A stretch of DNA of 42,854 nucleotides from Eubacterium sp. UBA3279 (GTDB lineage: Bacteria; Bacillota; Clostridia; Lachnospirales; Lachnospiraceae): the NCBI GenBank assembly GCA_002361775.1, contig DETV01000003.1, positions 4,050 to 46,903 of the forward strand. Direction: 5' to 3'. Below the pieces are notes generated by a model. That model saw only the letters and a program-made list of their open reading frames with translations. It had not been told where the DNA came from and did not search any database. The translations under genes were made by a program, and so were the position numbers. Positions 23,613 to 32,471 of the stretch are shown here, piece by piece (positions within the stretch are counted from its first letter, which is position 1; each line of letters begins with the position of its first letter).

Positions 23613-24506
23613 TTATCCTGCATTATCCAAAACAGTTATGTTTTTACATTGAACGTCGGGAAAGTACACAGATAATATCTGGCGATATGTTTTCCCCTGT
23701 TTTGCCAGTTCGTTCCCTCCGTACTGGGATAATCCCAGTCCGTGTCCCGATCCTTTACACAAAAACCGGATCTTTTTATCAAATGTTTGTATGGTAAAAT
23801 TGCAGGAGGATAATTCCAGCTTCCTTCGAAATTCCTCGCCCGGTACTGTCTTATCTCCCACTCTGATTTCCAGAATATATTCCTGACTGTCTCTTTTTTC
23901 GATAATAATCTGATCAGTTATGGGCTCATCCGTCAGTTGAACGTCCGGATATTCTTCTTCTATCCGCTGCCGCAAGGATTCCAGGGTAAAATAATGTCCC
24001 TTCAGATATTCTTCCGCCCCTGCATCCTGTCTGCTGTCCACACTGGTCAAAAATGCATAAGAAATCCCCTGCAGCGCCTCCATCCCGTCTCGTGTAGCTC
24101 CACTGCTCACCCGATGAAAAATTCCCGGGCATACCTTTCCCTGCCAGACCAGTACCTGCCCCCTGGTCACTTTCACCGCCTGTTCCATCCTTTGATAAAT
24201 CTTTTGATACCGGGCATTTTTTATGTTCTTTTTAAAATTTTCCAGTTTTTTCTCCAACTCCTCCTCTGTCTTTTGTTCCGTATAAAAATACAGGCTGCTC
24301 CTGGCAAGAACAGCCTGTACCTTTAACATCTCTTCCTCATAATCTCCGGGAATTTCCTCGCAGAGTATCATGGGAAGATAAATCTCCCTATCTGTTTTTT
24401 TCTGCAAAACAACTGCCTCACGGCCAGATACCAGCCCGGTCAGTCCCAGAGGAAGAAATAAAATCAGAACACCAACAACCATAATCATCCGAACAGGATA
24501 TTTCAT
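23613..24506 (-). CDS. spoIID: Stage II sporulation protein D (SpoIID)
   Basis: SpoIID is a mother-cell lytic transglycosylase that, with SpoIIP and SpoIIM, remodels septal peptidoglycan during engulfment. The product (297 residues) begins with a signal-anchor helix (about 7-27). The catalytic-region sequence Cys-Glu-Glu-Ile-Pro matches the family Ala-Ser/Ala-Glu-Met-Pro site, followed by Lys-Val-Gln-Ala-Val-Leu-Ala-Arg-Ser. The C-terminal family signature is Gly-Ser-Gly-His-Gly-Leu-Gly-Leu-Ser-Gln-Tyr-Gly. The frame allows GTG at 24518 and ATG at 24512, but AGGTGA is 8 bases before the ATG at 24506, so that is chosen. The preceding gene ends 48 bases upstream. Confidence 0.93.
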   Translation of the reverse strand: MKYPVRMIMVVGVLILFLPLGLTGLVSGREAVVLQKKTDREIYLPMILCEEIPGDYEEEMLKVQAVLARSSLYFYTEQKTEEELEKKLENFKKNIKNARYQKIYQRMEQAVKVTRGQVLVWQGKVCPGIFHRVSSGATRDGMEALQGISYAFLTSVDSRQDAGAEEYLKGHYFTLESLRQRIEEEYPDVQLTDEPITDQIIIEKRDSQEYILEIRVGDKTVPGEEFRRKLELSSCNFTIQTFDKKIRFLCKGSGHGLGLSQYGGNELAKQGKTYRQILSVYFPDVQCKNITVLDNAG

Positions 24507-24554
24507 TATCATTTTCACCTGACATTTTGGACCCCAACCTCTTTGTTATCCAGT

Positions 24555-26933
24555 TTATGTCATTTCGTAACATTTCATGTATTTCCACCAGATTTTTTTC
24601 CCTCCGCTCATCCGATTCCAGAGATAGGAAGCTATTTTTCCATAAAATTTCCGGCAAAATATTCTCTGTTCTTCTTCCATTTTCTCATTTCCAAAAGCTG
24701 CCTGCTGAACAATACGAACAAACTTTTCATATTCTCCCGGCTGCAAAATCTCCAGCTTATCCTCCATCTGCCGGGCAAATTCCATATCTTCCATTGCCTC
24801 ATCCCGGCTGATCTCTCCATCCTGCAGCATCTGGTACAGCCCATAAGAAATCTCGCAAATTCCTTTTCTGCAGTCTTTTTGCATAAACCGTCTTTCCCTG
24901 CCTGCCAAAATCCTCTTTCGATTCATGAAAATACCAGTTAAAAGCAGGAAGACCACCAGGATTATACCAAGCATCCATAAGAATATGATCCCTATTACTC
25001 TCATCCTGTCGGAAATCCCGGCATCTTCAGAAGGTTTTTCCTGATTCGTCTGTTCTTCTTCCGTTTCTTCTGAAAATGACTGTTCTTCTTCTGGAGCGGG
25101 TATTGGAGAAGTTTCTTCCTGAACAGGAGTAGGTTCCGGTGTTGTCACCTCCGGCTCCGGTGTAGTTGTGACCGGAGTTTCTCCTCCTCCCTGTTCGTTA
25201 TAAACAGATACCTCATAACCGGGAGTCACCTCCAAAGGAATCCAGCCTTTTCCCGTTCGGTATACCTCCACCCAGGCGTGCGCCTGACTGTCCGGTACTT
25301 TAGCCGTGAATCCCCCTTCACTTTCAACAAAAGCATCCGGACTCACCATATATCCTGTCACATAACGGGCAGGAACACCTAAAATCCTCAACATCAATGT
25401 AGCTGTCGTAGCGTAATGGATACAATACCCCTTCTTCTGATCAAAGAAAAAATATTCCGCAAAATCTTTTCCATGAGGAACCGGCTCCAGATCCATACTG
25501 TAAGGCCGTCCTTCTTTCACCGTGGGAACTACAAAATCTATCACTTCCTGCACTGAGGAAAACTGGTACTGAGAACAGTATTCTCTCAATCGTTCCAATC
25601 CTTCCACCGGGATTTTCAAATACTGCTGTGCCACATATTCCTGATAAGCTGCTTCTATTTCCGATTCCGGTTCCTGAGCCGGACCATTTCCCACTATACT
25701 TTCCCAGTTAATATATCCGCTATATTCCAGTTCATCCTCCGCACTGGAATAATAACTGTCTCCCACCAGATTTTCATCCTCCGGAACCTGAAATCCGTAG
25801 GGAATGTATCCATACTCGCCCCCCGGCTGCAGACGCTTAATCTGAACCGTATCTGTATCTTTGTTTTCCCTCTTTTGAAGATAACGGAATAAAATATTCT
25901 GTATCTGATACGGTGCATCCTTCCCGGGAAATTTGTCCCGAAATTCATCTTCTTCAATCCGATGCCAGTAAGAGCCTTCATAAGTATCTCCCACAAACCC
26001 TTTCAAATACATACTTCGCTCCGGCTTCTGACTGACTGTGATTTCCAGATCTGTTTCCTGACTCTGTTCCACAGGATAATTATTCAAACTTCCGTCCGCT
26101 GTCGGCGTATGATCTCCGAAAATACCATTTTGACTTTGCATGGCAGAACTTACTTCCCGGGTTACCTGCTGAATCTTATCATACAATGTTTTATTTGCTT
26201 CACTGGCATGACGGTATACCACAGGACCCAGGAATAACCCACACACCAAAGACAGGATCAGCAAAACGCCTCCTGCCCAGACACCCACAGAAAATACTAC
26301 TTCCTGATGCTTTCCCCCTTTGCGGCTTCCCATGGCAAGCAAAGCCAAAACACCTGCTGCCATCAGGTAAATACCCGGTCCCTGAAAATTATTTCCACAA
26401 ACCAGCTCCAGCAAAAAAAACAAGATCTGAAATAAAGCCAATAAAGATACCCGGCCTTTTTGCACCACGATTCTTCCCATCAGGCAAATCAGAAGAGTAA
26501 ATACCAGAATCAAAAACAGCTCCCCGTTTTCTCCTTCTATTGGTATTTTTCTCTGTGCCAGATTCATCTGATAATAATTGCTCAACTGCTTTCTGCCGCC
26601 ATTTTCCACAGCAATATAGCCGGCAATCACTTTTTTCCACAATATGGCTCCAGTTATAAACACCAGCGTATTCCAGCCATACCAGCAGATTTTCCCCCAT
26701 TTCCACCAGATCAGACTTAAAGCCAGACAATCCAGTCCTAAAATCAGCAATATAAAATTACCATTTCCCTTCAGTCCAAAAGCTTCCCGCACAGTAAGAT
26801 AGGTTCCGGCCAAACAAAGATACAGATAAATACTTCGCAAAAAATATATTTTTTCTCCACTAAAGTGTCTGCCGCTTACCTGAAGCTTTGTATCTGTGGA
26901 AATTTGAATGTTTCCCGTCAAATATTCCTTCAT
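24555..26933 (-). CDS. Transglutaminase-like membrane protein with DUF4129 tail
   Basis: The 792-residue product has about seven membrane helices in residues 25-235. An extracellular region follows with a transglutaminase-like core near residues 480-550: Cys in Gly-Tyr-Cys-Ile-His-Tyr-Ala-Thr-Thr-Ala, and His in Gln-Ala-His-Ala-Trp-Val-Glu-Val. The third position lies in Trp-Ile-Pro-Leu-Glu-Val-Thr-Pro, with Glu in place of the usual Asp. A Pro/Thr/Glu-rich linker, another membrane helix and a cytoplasmic DUF4129-like tail complete it. Such proteins are encoded with moxR and DUF58 genes and are thought to act at the envelope; their substrate is unknown. GGGGAG precedes the ATG. It starts 11 bases after the DUF58 gene. 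Confidence 0.9.
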   Translation of the reverse strand: MKEYLTGNIQISTDTKLQVSGRHFSGEKIYFLRSIYLYLCLAGTYLTVREAFGLKGNGNFILLILGLDCLALSLIWWKWGKICWYGWNTLVFITGAILWKKVIAGYIAVENGGRKQLSNYYQMNLAQRKIPIEGENGELFLILVFTLLICLMGRIVVQKGRVSLLALFQILFFLLELVCGNNFQGPGIYLMAAGVLALLAMGSRKGGKHQEVVFSVGVWAGGVLLILSLVCGLFLGPVVYRHASEANKTLYDKIQQVTREVSSAMQSQNGIFGDHTPTADGSLNNYPVEQSQETDLEITVSQKPERSMYLKGFVGDTYEGSYWHRIEEDEFRDKFPGKDAPYQIQNILFRYLQKRENKDTDTVQIKRLQPGGEYGYIPYGFQVPEDENLVGDSYYSSAEDELEYSGYINWESIVGNGPAQEPESEIEAAYQEYVAQQYLKIPVEGLERLREYCSQYQFSSVQEVIDFVVPTVKEGRPYSMDLEPVPHGKDFAEYFFFDQKKGYCIHYATTATLMLRILGVPARYVTGYMVSPDAFVESEGGFTAKVPDSQAHAWVEVYRTGKGWIPLEVTPGYEVSVYNEQGGGETPVTTTPEPEVTTPEPTPVQEETSPIPAPEEEQSFSEETEEEQTNQEKPSEDAGISDRMRVIGIIFLWMLGIILVVFLLLTGIFMNRKRILAGRERRFMQKDCRKGICEISYGLYQMLQDGEISRDEAMEDMEFARQMEDKLEILQPGEYEKFVRIVQQAAFGNEKMEEEQRIFCRKFYGKIASYLWNRMSGGKKIWWKYMKCYEMT

Positions 26934-26944
26934 TTTCTTCTCCC

Positions 26945-28039
26945 CTAAATCAGAAATTCCCCGTTTTCCAGAATTTCTCTGGCTTCTCCCGACAGCTCAG
27001 ACTCCAGATTTCCGTTTTTCCATAATTCTTTTCTCAGATTCCAAAGAAGCTGTGTCTGCCAGGTTTCTCCCCTGAACTTTTCTCTGTATATTTCCTCCAT
27101 AGCTACAGAATCCGGATACGGTCCCGAAGCAAACAAACGCTCGATAAGCACATAAATATCATCCTTATCTTTCATCTCCAATCTTTCCAGATCCTGGGAA
27201 TTCCTGTCATACCACACAACATAATGTTCCTTGCCCTCTTCTAAGATTCCCAGCGAAATGGCAATGCCTGCCTCTATAAATTCATCCAGATTTCCATAAC
27301 CTTCCTCCGGCTGATATTCCATATCTATAAAAAAAACTATCGCACAATTTATGGGAAGACTATATTCCCTCACCATCAGATCATCCGTCCTGGCGCTTAA
27401 TTTCCAGTGAATACTCTGTAATCGGTCTCCTCCCCGATACTCTCTGATCTGAAACACCTCAGAAGGATCATCTCCCGGTTTCTGCTTATCATATTCTTCA
27501 CTTTCCGCCAGAAAATCTCTGGTATCTGCCTGTAGAGAAACACACGCCTGATAAATATCCGGCATCACTGCCAGAATTTCTTTCCCTTTTCCCGGAATTT
27601 TCTTCTGGAACAGATGAAAAAGATCACTGATCTGCATCTGTTGAATTTCCAGATATAATGGTCCACACTGGTTACTGCTGATATCCGCAAGAATCCTGGT
27701 CGTTTTTTTCCCTCCGGCCATTCCACGGAAAATCACCTGTTCCTTCTTCCCATAGAATTTGTTTACTACAGTAACCGTAACCGTGATACCGGGAACAGGA
27801 ATCCAACTGTCATTTATAATTTCAATCCCCGCCTGAACCTTTTGATTCTTATCCGTAACTGCTATGGGCAGATAAAGATTTCCCCGAATCTTTCTGCTCA
27901 CCCACCATAACATCAAAAAGGAGCAAAGAGGAAGTAAAAATTCCAGCGCCGCCAGACCTAAAAGAGAAGGGCTATAATACAGAACACCCACATAGGACGT
28001 GACGCCCCAGATTAATAAATATAATAATTTACCTTTCAT
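26945..28039 (-). CDS. DUF58 domain protein
   Basis: The 364-residue product has two N-terminal membrane helices (about 5-22 and 25-45), a beta-rich region, and the DUF58 signature near residues 190-235: Arg-Glu-Tyr-Arg-Gly-Gly-Asp-Arg-Leu-Gln-Ser-Ile-His-Trp-Lys-Leu-Ser-Ala-Arg. A von Willebrand A-like region follows. DUF58 proteins accompany MoxR ATPases and are thought to be part of a metal-dependent chaperone or assembly system. GAGGATATAGAAG precedes the ATG. It lies between moxR and the transglutaminase gene with 11-base gaps, the standard three-gene arrangement. Confidence 0.93.
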   Translation of the reverse strand: MKGKLLYLLIWGVTSYVGVLYYSPSLLGLAALEFLLPLCSFLMLWWVSRKIRGNLYLPIAVTDKNQKVQAGIEIINDSWIPVPGITVTVTVVNKFYGKKEQVIFRGMAGGKKTTRILADISSNQCGPLYLEIQQMQISDLFHLFQKKIPGKGKEILAVMPDIYQACVSLQADTRDFLAESEEYDKQKPGDDPSEVFQIREYRGGDRLQSIHWKLSARTDDLMVREYSLPINCAIVFFIDMEYQPEEGYGNLDEFIEAGIAISLGILEEGKEHYVVWYDRNSQDLERLEMKDKDDIYVLIERLFASGPYPDSVAMEEIYREKFRGETWQTQLLWNLRKELWKNGNLESELSGEAREILENGEFLI

Positions 28040-28050
28040 CTTCTATATCC

Positions 28051-29004
28051 TCATGATTGCTTTTTCACCACTGATGGTTTTGGTGTTCCCTCCAGAATAT
28101 TTCGCAATACATCCTGTGCCGTTACATGATTCACTCTTGCTTTCGCATTCATTCGTATACGATGAGCCTCCACATCTAAAAATACATCTGATACATCCTC
28201 GGGCAAAGCATACGTTCTCCCCCGTAAATATGCCAGAGACTGTACCATTTTCGCCAATGCTATCGTTCCACGGGGACTAATTCCCAATTCAATCATGGAA
28301 TGATTTCTGGTGGCCGATACTAATTTTCCAATATAACGATAGATGGCGTCATGGATAAAAATCCCGCTTACCTGTTTTTGCATGGCGAGAAGCTGCTGTC
28401 CATTCATCACCGGTTCTACCTGCTCCAGTGGATTTGCGCTCACCTTTCCTTTAACAATTTCCAACTCATACTCCATATCCGGATAACCCATACTCATACA
28501 TACCATAAAACGATCCAACTGAGATTCCGGCAACATAGACGTTCCTGCGCTTCCCACAGGATTTTGTGTGGCAATTACAATAAAAGGTTTTGGCAGTTCT
28601 CTGGTAATATGATCTACAGTCACTTTCCGTTCTTCCATAACCTCCAATAAGGCCGCCTGGGTCTTCGGAGAAGTCCTGTTAATCTCATCCGCCAGCAAAA
28701 TATTACACATAACTGCTCCCGGCTGATACACAAACTGATTGGTCTCTTTCTGATAAAGAGAAAATCCCGTCACATCTGCCGGAAGTACATCCGGCGTAAA
28801 CTGAATCCTGTGCTGTTCCAGATTTAAGGCTCTGGAAAAAGCAAGCGCCATCGTAGTTTTCCCTACCCCCGGAATATCTTCGATCAAAATATGACCTCCC
28901 GCAAGAATCGCCGTCATTACTTTTACAATACAGTCATCCTTTCCGATCACTGCCTTTTTTATTTCCTGAATAGCCCGCAACACCGGGTGATCTGCCTGTC
29001 TCAT
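28051..29004 (-). CDS. MoxR family AAA ATPase
   Basis: MoxR ATPases form hexamers that act as chaperones for vWA/DUF58 partners. The 317-residue product has Walker A (Gly-Val-Gly-Lys-Thr-Thr, about residue 46), Walker B with Leu-Leu-Ala-Asp-Glu-Ile-Asn-Arg, sensor 1 in Ala-Thr-Gln-Asn-Pro, and the MoxR hallmark Pro-Glu-Ser-Gln-Leu-Asp-Arg-Phe, plus a sensor 2 region (Ser-Pro-Arg-Gly). Two ATGs six bases apart are possible. AGGGAGG directly abuts the first (29010) and is six bases from the second (29004), so the second is chosen. It heads the five-gene run that ends with spoIIQ. Confidence 0.95.
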   Translation of the reverse strand: MRQADHPVLRAIQEIKKAVIGKDDCIVKVMTAILAGGHILIEDIPGVGKTTMALAFSRALNLEQHRIQFTPDVLPADVTGFSLYQKETNQFVYQPGAVMCNILLADEINRTSPKTQAALLEVMEERKVTVDHITRELPKPFIVIATQNPVGSAGTSMLPESQLDRFMVCMSMGYPDMEYELEIVKGKVSANPLEQVEPVMNGQQLLAMQKQVSGIFIHDAIYRYIGKLVSATRNHSMIELGISPRGTIALAKMVQSLAYLRGRTYALPEDVSDVFLDVEAHRIRMNAKARVNHVTAQDVLRNILEGTPKPSVVKKQS

Positions 29005-29166
29005 AAACATCCTCCCTGTAACTTATCTATACTCCCTGTAGTTCTGATAGTATCCTTCCCCTGAAAGATAAATCTATAAATAATTCTAATACATTTCTTT
29101 CAGTATGTACAGTAAAAGAAACTTTTGTCTGTTTTTCCCCTTTCTACCTCATACTTATCTGACCTT

Positions 29167-29204
29167 TTGGGCATAGAATATTAATTTCCCTGTCCCATGC
29201 CCAA
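29167..29204. repeat. GGGCATA hairpin element, copy 1
   Basis: TTGGGCATA (29167-29175) and CATGCCCAA (29196-29204) form an inverted repeat followed on the plus strand by TTTTTT. The whole unit, including the stretch TTCC-TGTCC inside the loop, matches the element at 38887-38924. It lies in the 218-base gap between spmA and moxR and has terminator shape, but its polarity is opposite to both genes. Confidence 0.7.
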
Positions 29205-29222
29205 TTTTTTCCTATTTTATTC

Positions 29223-29906
29223 TTATTTCTCTACCCACTGTCCCTGCCTGAAATGTCTGCGATTCTTTATTTTACAATATATCACAGCAACTCCTGTGCT
29301 TACCGCTGTGGCTACCATAGCCGGACCCACTATCGCCGTGGGATTTACACTTCCATACTGGGTCCGGTAAGCAATGATATTAACAGGAATCAACTGAAGT
29401 GAGGAAATATTTAATATCAGGAATGTACACATTTCATTACTTGCTGTTCCCGGTGGTACAGCCCGATGTTTTCCTCTTTTCTTCATTCCTGTATTTCCCT
29501 CTTTCCCATCTTCAGAAACCTTCTCTTCCATTCGACGTTCTTCCTCCAACCTGCTCAGAGATTCCATGGCCTGCAGACCAGCCGGAGTTGCTGCCCAGCC
29601 TAATCCCAACAGATTAGCGATCATATTCATTGCAATATGTTTTCTTGCGCTATTGTCTTTCGGAATTTCCGGAAATAAAAAATCAAGCAGAGGATTCATC
29701 CGCTGCACTATACCCTGTATCAGCCCTGAATTCTCTGCTATCCTCATAATTCCCACCCACATGGCAGTCACGCCAGCCATAGCAATACACAAGCTGACTG
29801 CTTCTTTGGACGAGTTTACCGCAGCTTCCGTCACCTCCTTCAGATTACCGGAAGCTGTTCCATAGATAATTCCAACCAGAATCATCCCACCCCATAAATA
29901 ATTCAT
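29223..29906 (-). CDS. spmA: Spore maturation protein A (SpmA)
   Basis: SpmA is a membrane protein with a nucleoside-recognition (Gate) domain needed for full dehydration of the spore core. The 227-residue product has about four hydrophobic segments and the family sequence Met-Asn-Met-Ile-Ala-Asn-Leu-Leu-Gly-Leu-Gly-Trp-Ala-Ala-Thr-Pro. The later Ser-Ser-Leu-Gln-Leu-Ile-Pro-Val-Asn-Ile-Ile-Ala-Tyr-Arg is also diagnostic. It carries an extra charged insert (about residues 117-155) after the first Gate half. The frame is open 21 codons upstream, but GGGAG lies 8 bases before the ATG at 29906. The usual partner spmB is not next to it; the next gene on the strand is moxR. Confidence 0.9.
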   Translation of the reverse strand: MNYLWGGMILVGIIYGTASGNLKEVTEAAVNSSKEAVSLCIAMAGVTAMWVGIMRIAENSGLIQGIVQRMNPLLDFLFPEIPKDNSARKHIAMNMIANLLGLGWAATPAGLQAMESLSRLEEERRMEEKVSEDGKEGNTGMKKRGKHRAVPPGTASNEMCTFLILNISSLQLIPVNIIAYRTQYGSVNPTAIVGPAMVATAVSTGVAVIYCKIKNRRHFRQGQWVEK

Positions 29907-29973
29907 ACACAATCTCCCAAATTTCTTCTTTTTACTATATGAATAAATCAAAGAAAATAGAAGATACACGAAC

Positions 29974-30801
29974 CTATTTTATTTCAATCTGCATTCCGTC
30001 AAAAGATGCCAGACATCCTTTTTCTCCGGCTCTTCGTTCCAGTTCTTCATGAAGCCATCCACCATTGTGAGAAAAATGATTCACCACCCATACTGTATTT
30101 TCATCCGCCAGACCTTCTTTTAAAAGAGTTTCTTTCTGCTTTACTGCATCATCCAATCCCATATGATTATACCCGTCATGATCTTTCTGTAAAGTACAGT
30201 CCAGACTCACCAATTGGAATTTTCTTTTCTGTTTTTTCAAAAATTCCATAGTATCCTCCGGAAACCATCCCGTATCATGAGCATACAAAATTGCAGTATC
30301 CCCTTTCACAATCTGATAAAACAGACACTCTTCCGTTTTTGCATGGTTGGCGTGCAAAGGTGTCACCCGGTATTCTCCTGCCACAATTTCCTGAAAAGCT
30401 TCTGCTCTCTGATAGATAAAACACACTTCTTCGCTTCCAAAAGTACCGAGACTTTTATAAATCTCTTCCCCTACCTTCTCATTTCCATAAACCATCAGAC
30501 AATCCTTCCGGGTACGGGAAAAAGGCTCTCTTAATGATTCCAATTCTGCCGGATAAAAATGATCCGAATGACTGTGTGTCACAAATAAATACTTTACTTT
30601 ATTGAGATTCAATCCCCCTACACAGGAATGCATATAAGTATCTGCCGGAAAATCCAACAAAAGTTCCTCATCAATCAATGCCTGAGAACGTGTTCTTATA
30701 TTTTTTCCTCCTGATTCTCTTGCCTTCCGGCACGCTTCACACTCGCAAAATACTCCCGGCCAGCCTTCACTTGCTGCCGTCCCATAATATGTAAGTTTCA
30801 T
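29974..30801 (-). CDS. PhnP-like metallo-beta-lactamase-fold hydrolase
   Basis: The 275-residue product begins Met-Lys-Leu-Thr-Tyr-Tyr-Gly-Thr-Ala-Ala-Ser-Glu and has a Cys-Glu-Cys-Glu-Ala-Cys zinc-knuckle near residue 20. It then has the metal motif Thr-His-Ser-His-Ser-Asp-His (about residue 75), further metal ligands in His-Ala-Asn-His and Ala-His-Asp-Thr-Gly, and a C-terminal Asn-His-Phe-Ser-His-Asn-Gly. This is the layout of PhnP, a cyclic phosphodiesterase of the C-P lyase pathway, but no phn gene is present, so the substrate is open. AAAGGGAG precedes the ATG at 30801; the longer frame to 30855 lacks a site. It is cytosolic. Confidence 0.88.
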   Translation of the reverse strand: MKLTYYGTAASEGWPGVFCECEACRKARESGGKNIRTRSQALIDEELLLDFPADTYMHSCVGGLNLNKVKYLFVTHSHSDHFYPAELESLREPFSRTRKDCLMVYGNEKVGEEIYKSLGTFGSEEVCFIYQRAEAFQEIVAGEYRVTPLHANHAKTEECLFYQIVKGDTAILYAHDTGWFPEDTMEFLKKQKRKFQLVSLDCTLQKDHDGYNHMGLDDAVKQKETLLKEGLADENTVWVVNHFSHNGGWLHEELERRAGEKGCLASFDGMQIEIK

Positions 30802-30876
30802 ACTTCTCCCTTTCTTGTATCCGAATTTCATTCTTTTATTTCTCCCTGACTTCACTTATGAAACGGATACTTATCT

Positions 30877-31863
30877 CTACAATTTTTTGTCAATAGCTTC
30901 TTTATCCATGGGTTTTCCAAAATAATATCCCTGTATTGAATCCAGCGGGATCTTTTTTACAAACTCATATTCTTCCTTCTCTTCTACCCCTTCCAGACAC
31001 ACATCAATGGATACAATATGACAAATCTCTGTAACCAGATTAATAAATGCCGCATCAAATTTATTATTCAGAATATCCTTTACAAAAGTTCTGTCAAGCT
31101 TCACAATATCCACCGGCGTATTTTTCAAGGATGCCAGAGAACAATAGCCGCTTCCAAAATCATCCAACGCAATCCGAATCTTTCTTTTTCTCATATCATT
31201 AAATTTCTTCTGAAGTATCTCTATATTTTTTATGGCAAAACTTTCTGTCAGCTCTATGACCAGATTTTCACAGGGAAAGTTCTCTTCCTCTATGGTCTGA
31301 TACAGACCTTCCAAAAATGTTTCTTCAAAGAACTGCAGCGCAGAAACATTTACACTGATGGTAAAATCCGGTTTTTTCTTAATCCATTCTTTCGCTTCCT
31401 GAAAAGCTGTCCGCAAAATCCATAATCCCGCCGAATAAATCAATCCATGTTCTTCCATTATTGGAATAAATTCTCCTGGCGAAACCATATTTCCCCTTTG
31501 ATTTTTCCATCGTACCAGTACTTCAACCCCTTTCATCTCTCCCGTTTGAGGTTGAATCTGAGGCTGATAATTCAGGAAAAATCCCTGATGCCCCTGCTTC
31601 ACGCACTCCCGAATCTTCCGCAGATGTTCCTGAAGGCTCTTATAAAACTCTTTCACATCTGCTTCCTGAACATTCGTCATCAAAATCCCCATTTTATCTT
31701 TTTCCAATCGAAACAGGCACGCATTATCCGGCAAAATAGCCTGGATGAACTGCCCCAGAGTTTTTAAAACCCAGTTCCCAAATTCCCGGTCATACAACTC
31801 ATTAATCTGGCGAAATTCATCCACATCCAACATAATAACCGCCAATTGCTCAATCTCCACCAA
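30877..31863 (-). CDS. EAL-domain cyclic-di-GMP phosphodiesterase with GGDEF remnant
   Basis: EAL proteins hydrolyse cyclic-di-GMP. The catalytic set is complete: Glu-Val-Leu-Val-Arg, Val-Asn-Val-Ser-Ala, Ile-Glu-Leu-Thr-Glu-Ser, Asp-Asp-Phe-Gly-Ser-Gly, Val-Lys-Leu-Asp and Glu-Gly-Val-Glu. Residues 1-85 are a degenerate GGDEF domain (Leu-Asp-Val-Asp-Glu-Phe kept; the active loop reads Arg-Leu-Glu-Lys-Asp-Lys-Met). The only usable start is TTG at 31863, with a weak site. However, the same frame reads back to a stop at 31918 and gives Asp-Cys-Ser-Thr-Gly-Val-Phe-Arg-Tyr, which fits the usual GGDEF beginning (Asp-x-Leu-Thr-Gly). So the true start is probably further upstream, or the 5' end has been lost or rearranged. 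No membrane segment is present. Confidence 0.85.
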   Translation of the reverse strand: MVEIEQLAVIMLDVDEFRQINELYDREFGNWVLKTLGQFIQAILPDNACLFRLEKDKMGILMTNVQEADVKEFYKSLQEHLRKIRECVKQGHQGFFLNYQPQIQPQTGEMKGVEVLVRWKNQRGNMVSPGEFIPIMEEHGLIYSAGLWILRTAFQEAKEWIKKKPDFTISVNVSALQFFEETFLEGLYQTIEEENFPCENLVIELTESFAIKNIEILQKKFNDMRKRKIRIALDDFGSGYCSLASLKNTPVDIVKLDRTFVKDILNNKFDAAFINLVTEICHIVSIDVCLEGVEEKEEYEFVKKIPLDSIQGYYFGKPMDKEAIDKKL

Positions 31864-31913
31864 TGCCTGGGGATACCGGAATACTCCTGTGCTGCAATCC
31901 TTTATACCAGTTT

Positions 31914-32471
31914 CTATTCAATCAAAGTTAATCCCCAACTGAGCCAGTCCCAATACGTCACTTTTCCACTTGTCTCCGTGATTTTCAGCCGTTTTTCCAC
32001 ATCAAATTCAAATTTCTCCACATCCATCCCTATATCTGACGCCATCCAAAGAGGCGCTATTCTATCTTTCTTCCACTGATAGATGTAAATGTGCTGGCTC
32101 CATTTTTTCTCATCCTTTTCCACCCAAAAAGGTCTGGCATCTCCATACCGCCCGATTCTCCAGCACAGCAGCAGCAATTCGTCTTTTCTGTCATGATTCA
32201 TATCACACCACAAAAAGTCCTGAACCAGTATGCCCTCCGGCGATTCCCACACTGTTTTTTCCTTGCTCATTACTTCCAGTTTGCGGTCATATAATCGAAT
32301 CTCTGAAACCTCTGTTTCACCTTTTTCTACCTTTACCGTCTTTTCTTCCCACTTGATCCATTGAGGCAAAAATACTCCCTTTGACCAGGCAAATATACCA
32401 ACGGCGACAGCCAACGCTGCCGCCGCGGTCAAAATCAGCACTTTCTGCCAGATTTTTTTATTTGTACTCAT
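31914..32471 (-). CDS. Membrane-anchored protein of unknown function, 185 residues
   Basis: The product has one N-terminal hydrophobic segment (about residues 10-29) and an extracellular part of about 155 residues rich in Trp and charged residues. It contains Asp-Met-Asn-His-Asp-Arg-Lys-Asp-Glu-Leu, which resembles the calcium-binding Asp-x-Asn-x-Asp loops of FG-GAP/VCBS-type repeats. I do not recognise a family. It overlaps the end of the DUF3160 gene by 14 bases, which implies translational coupling and a joint role. Its stop codon falls where the EAL gene frame opens, without a gap. Confidence 0.75.
   Translation of the reverse strand: MSTNKKIWQKVLILTAAAALAVAVGIFAWSKGVFLPQWIKWEEKTVKVEKGETEVSEIRLYDRKLEVMSKEKTVWESPEGILVQDFLWCDMNHDRKDELLLLCWRIGRYGDARPFWVEKDEKKWSQHIYIYQWKKDRIAPLWMASDIGMDVEKFEFDVEKRLKITETSGKVTYWDWLSWGLTLIE

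Noticed and set aside
24519..24580. CATAAACT upstream of spoIID as a sigma-E -10 element
   Set aside because: It resembles the sigma-E -10 consensus, but no acceptable -35 element lies at the right distance, so no promoter is called.
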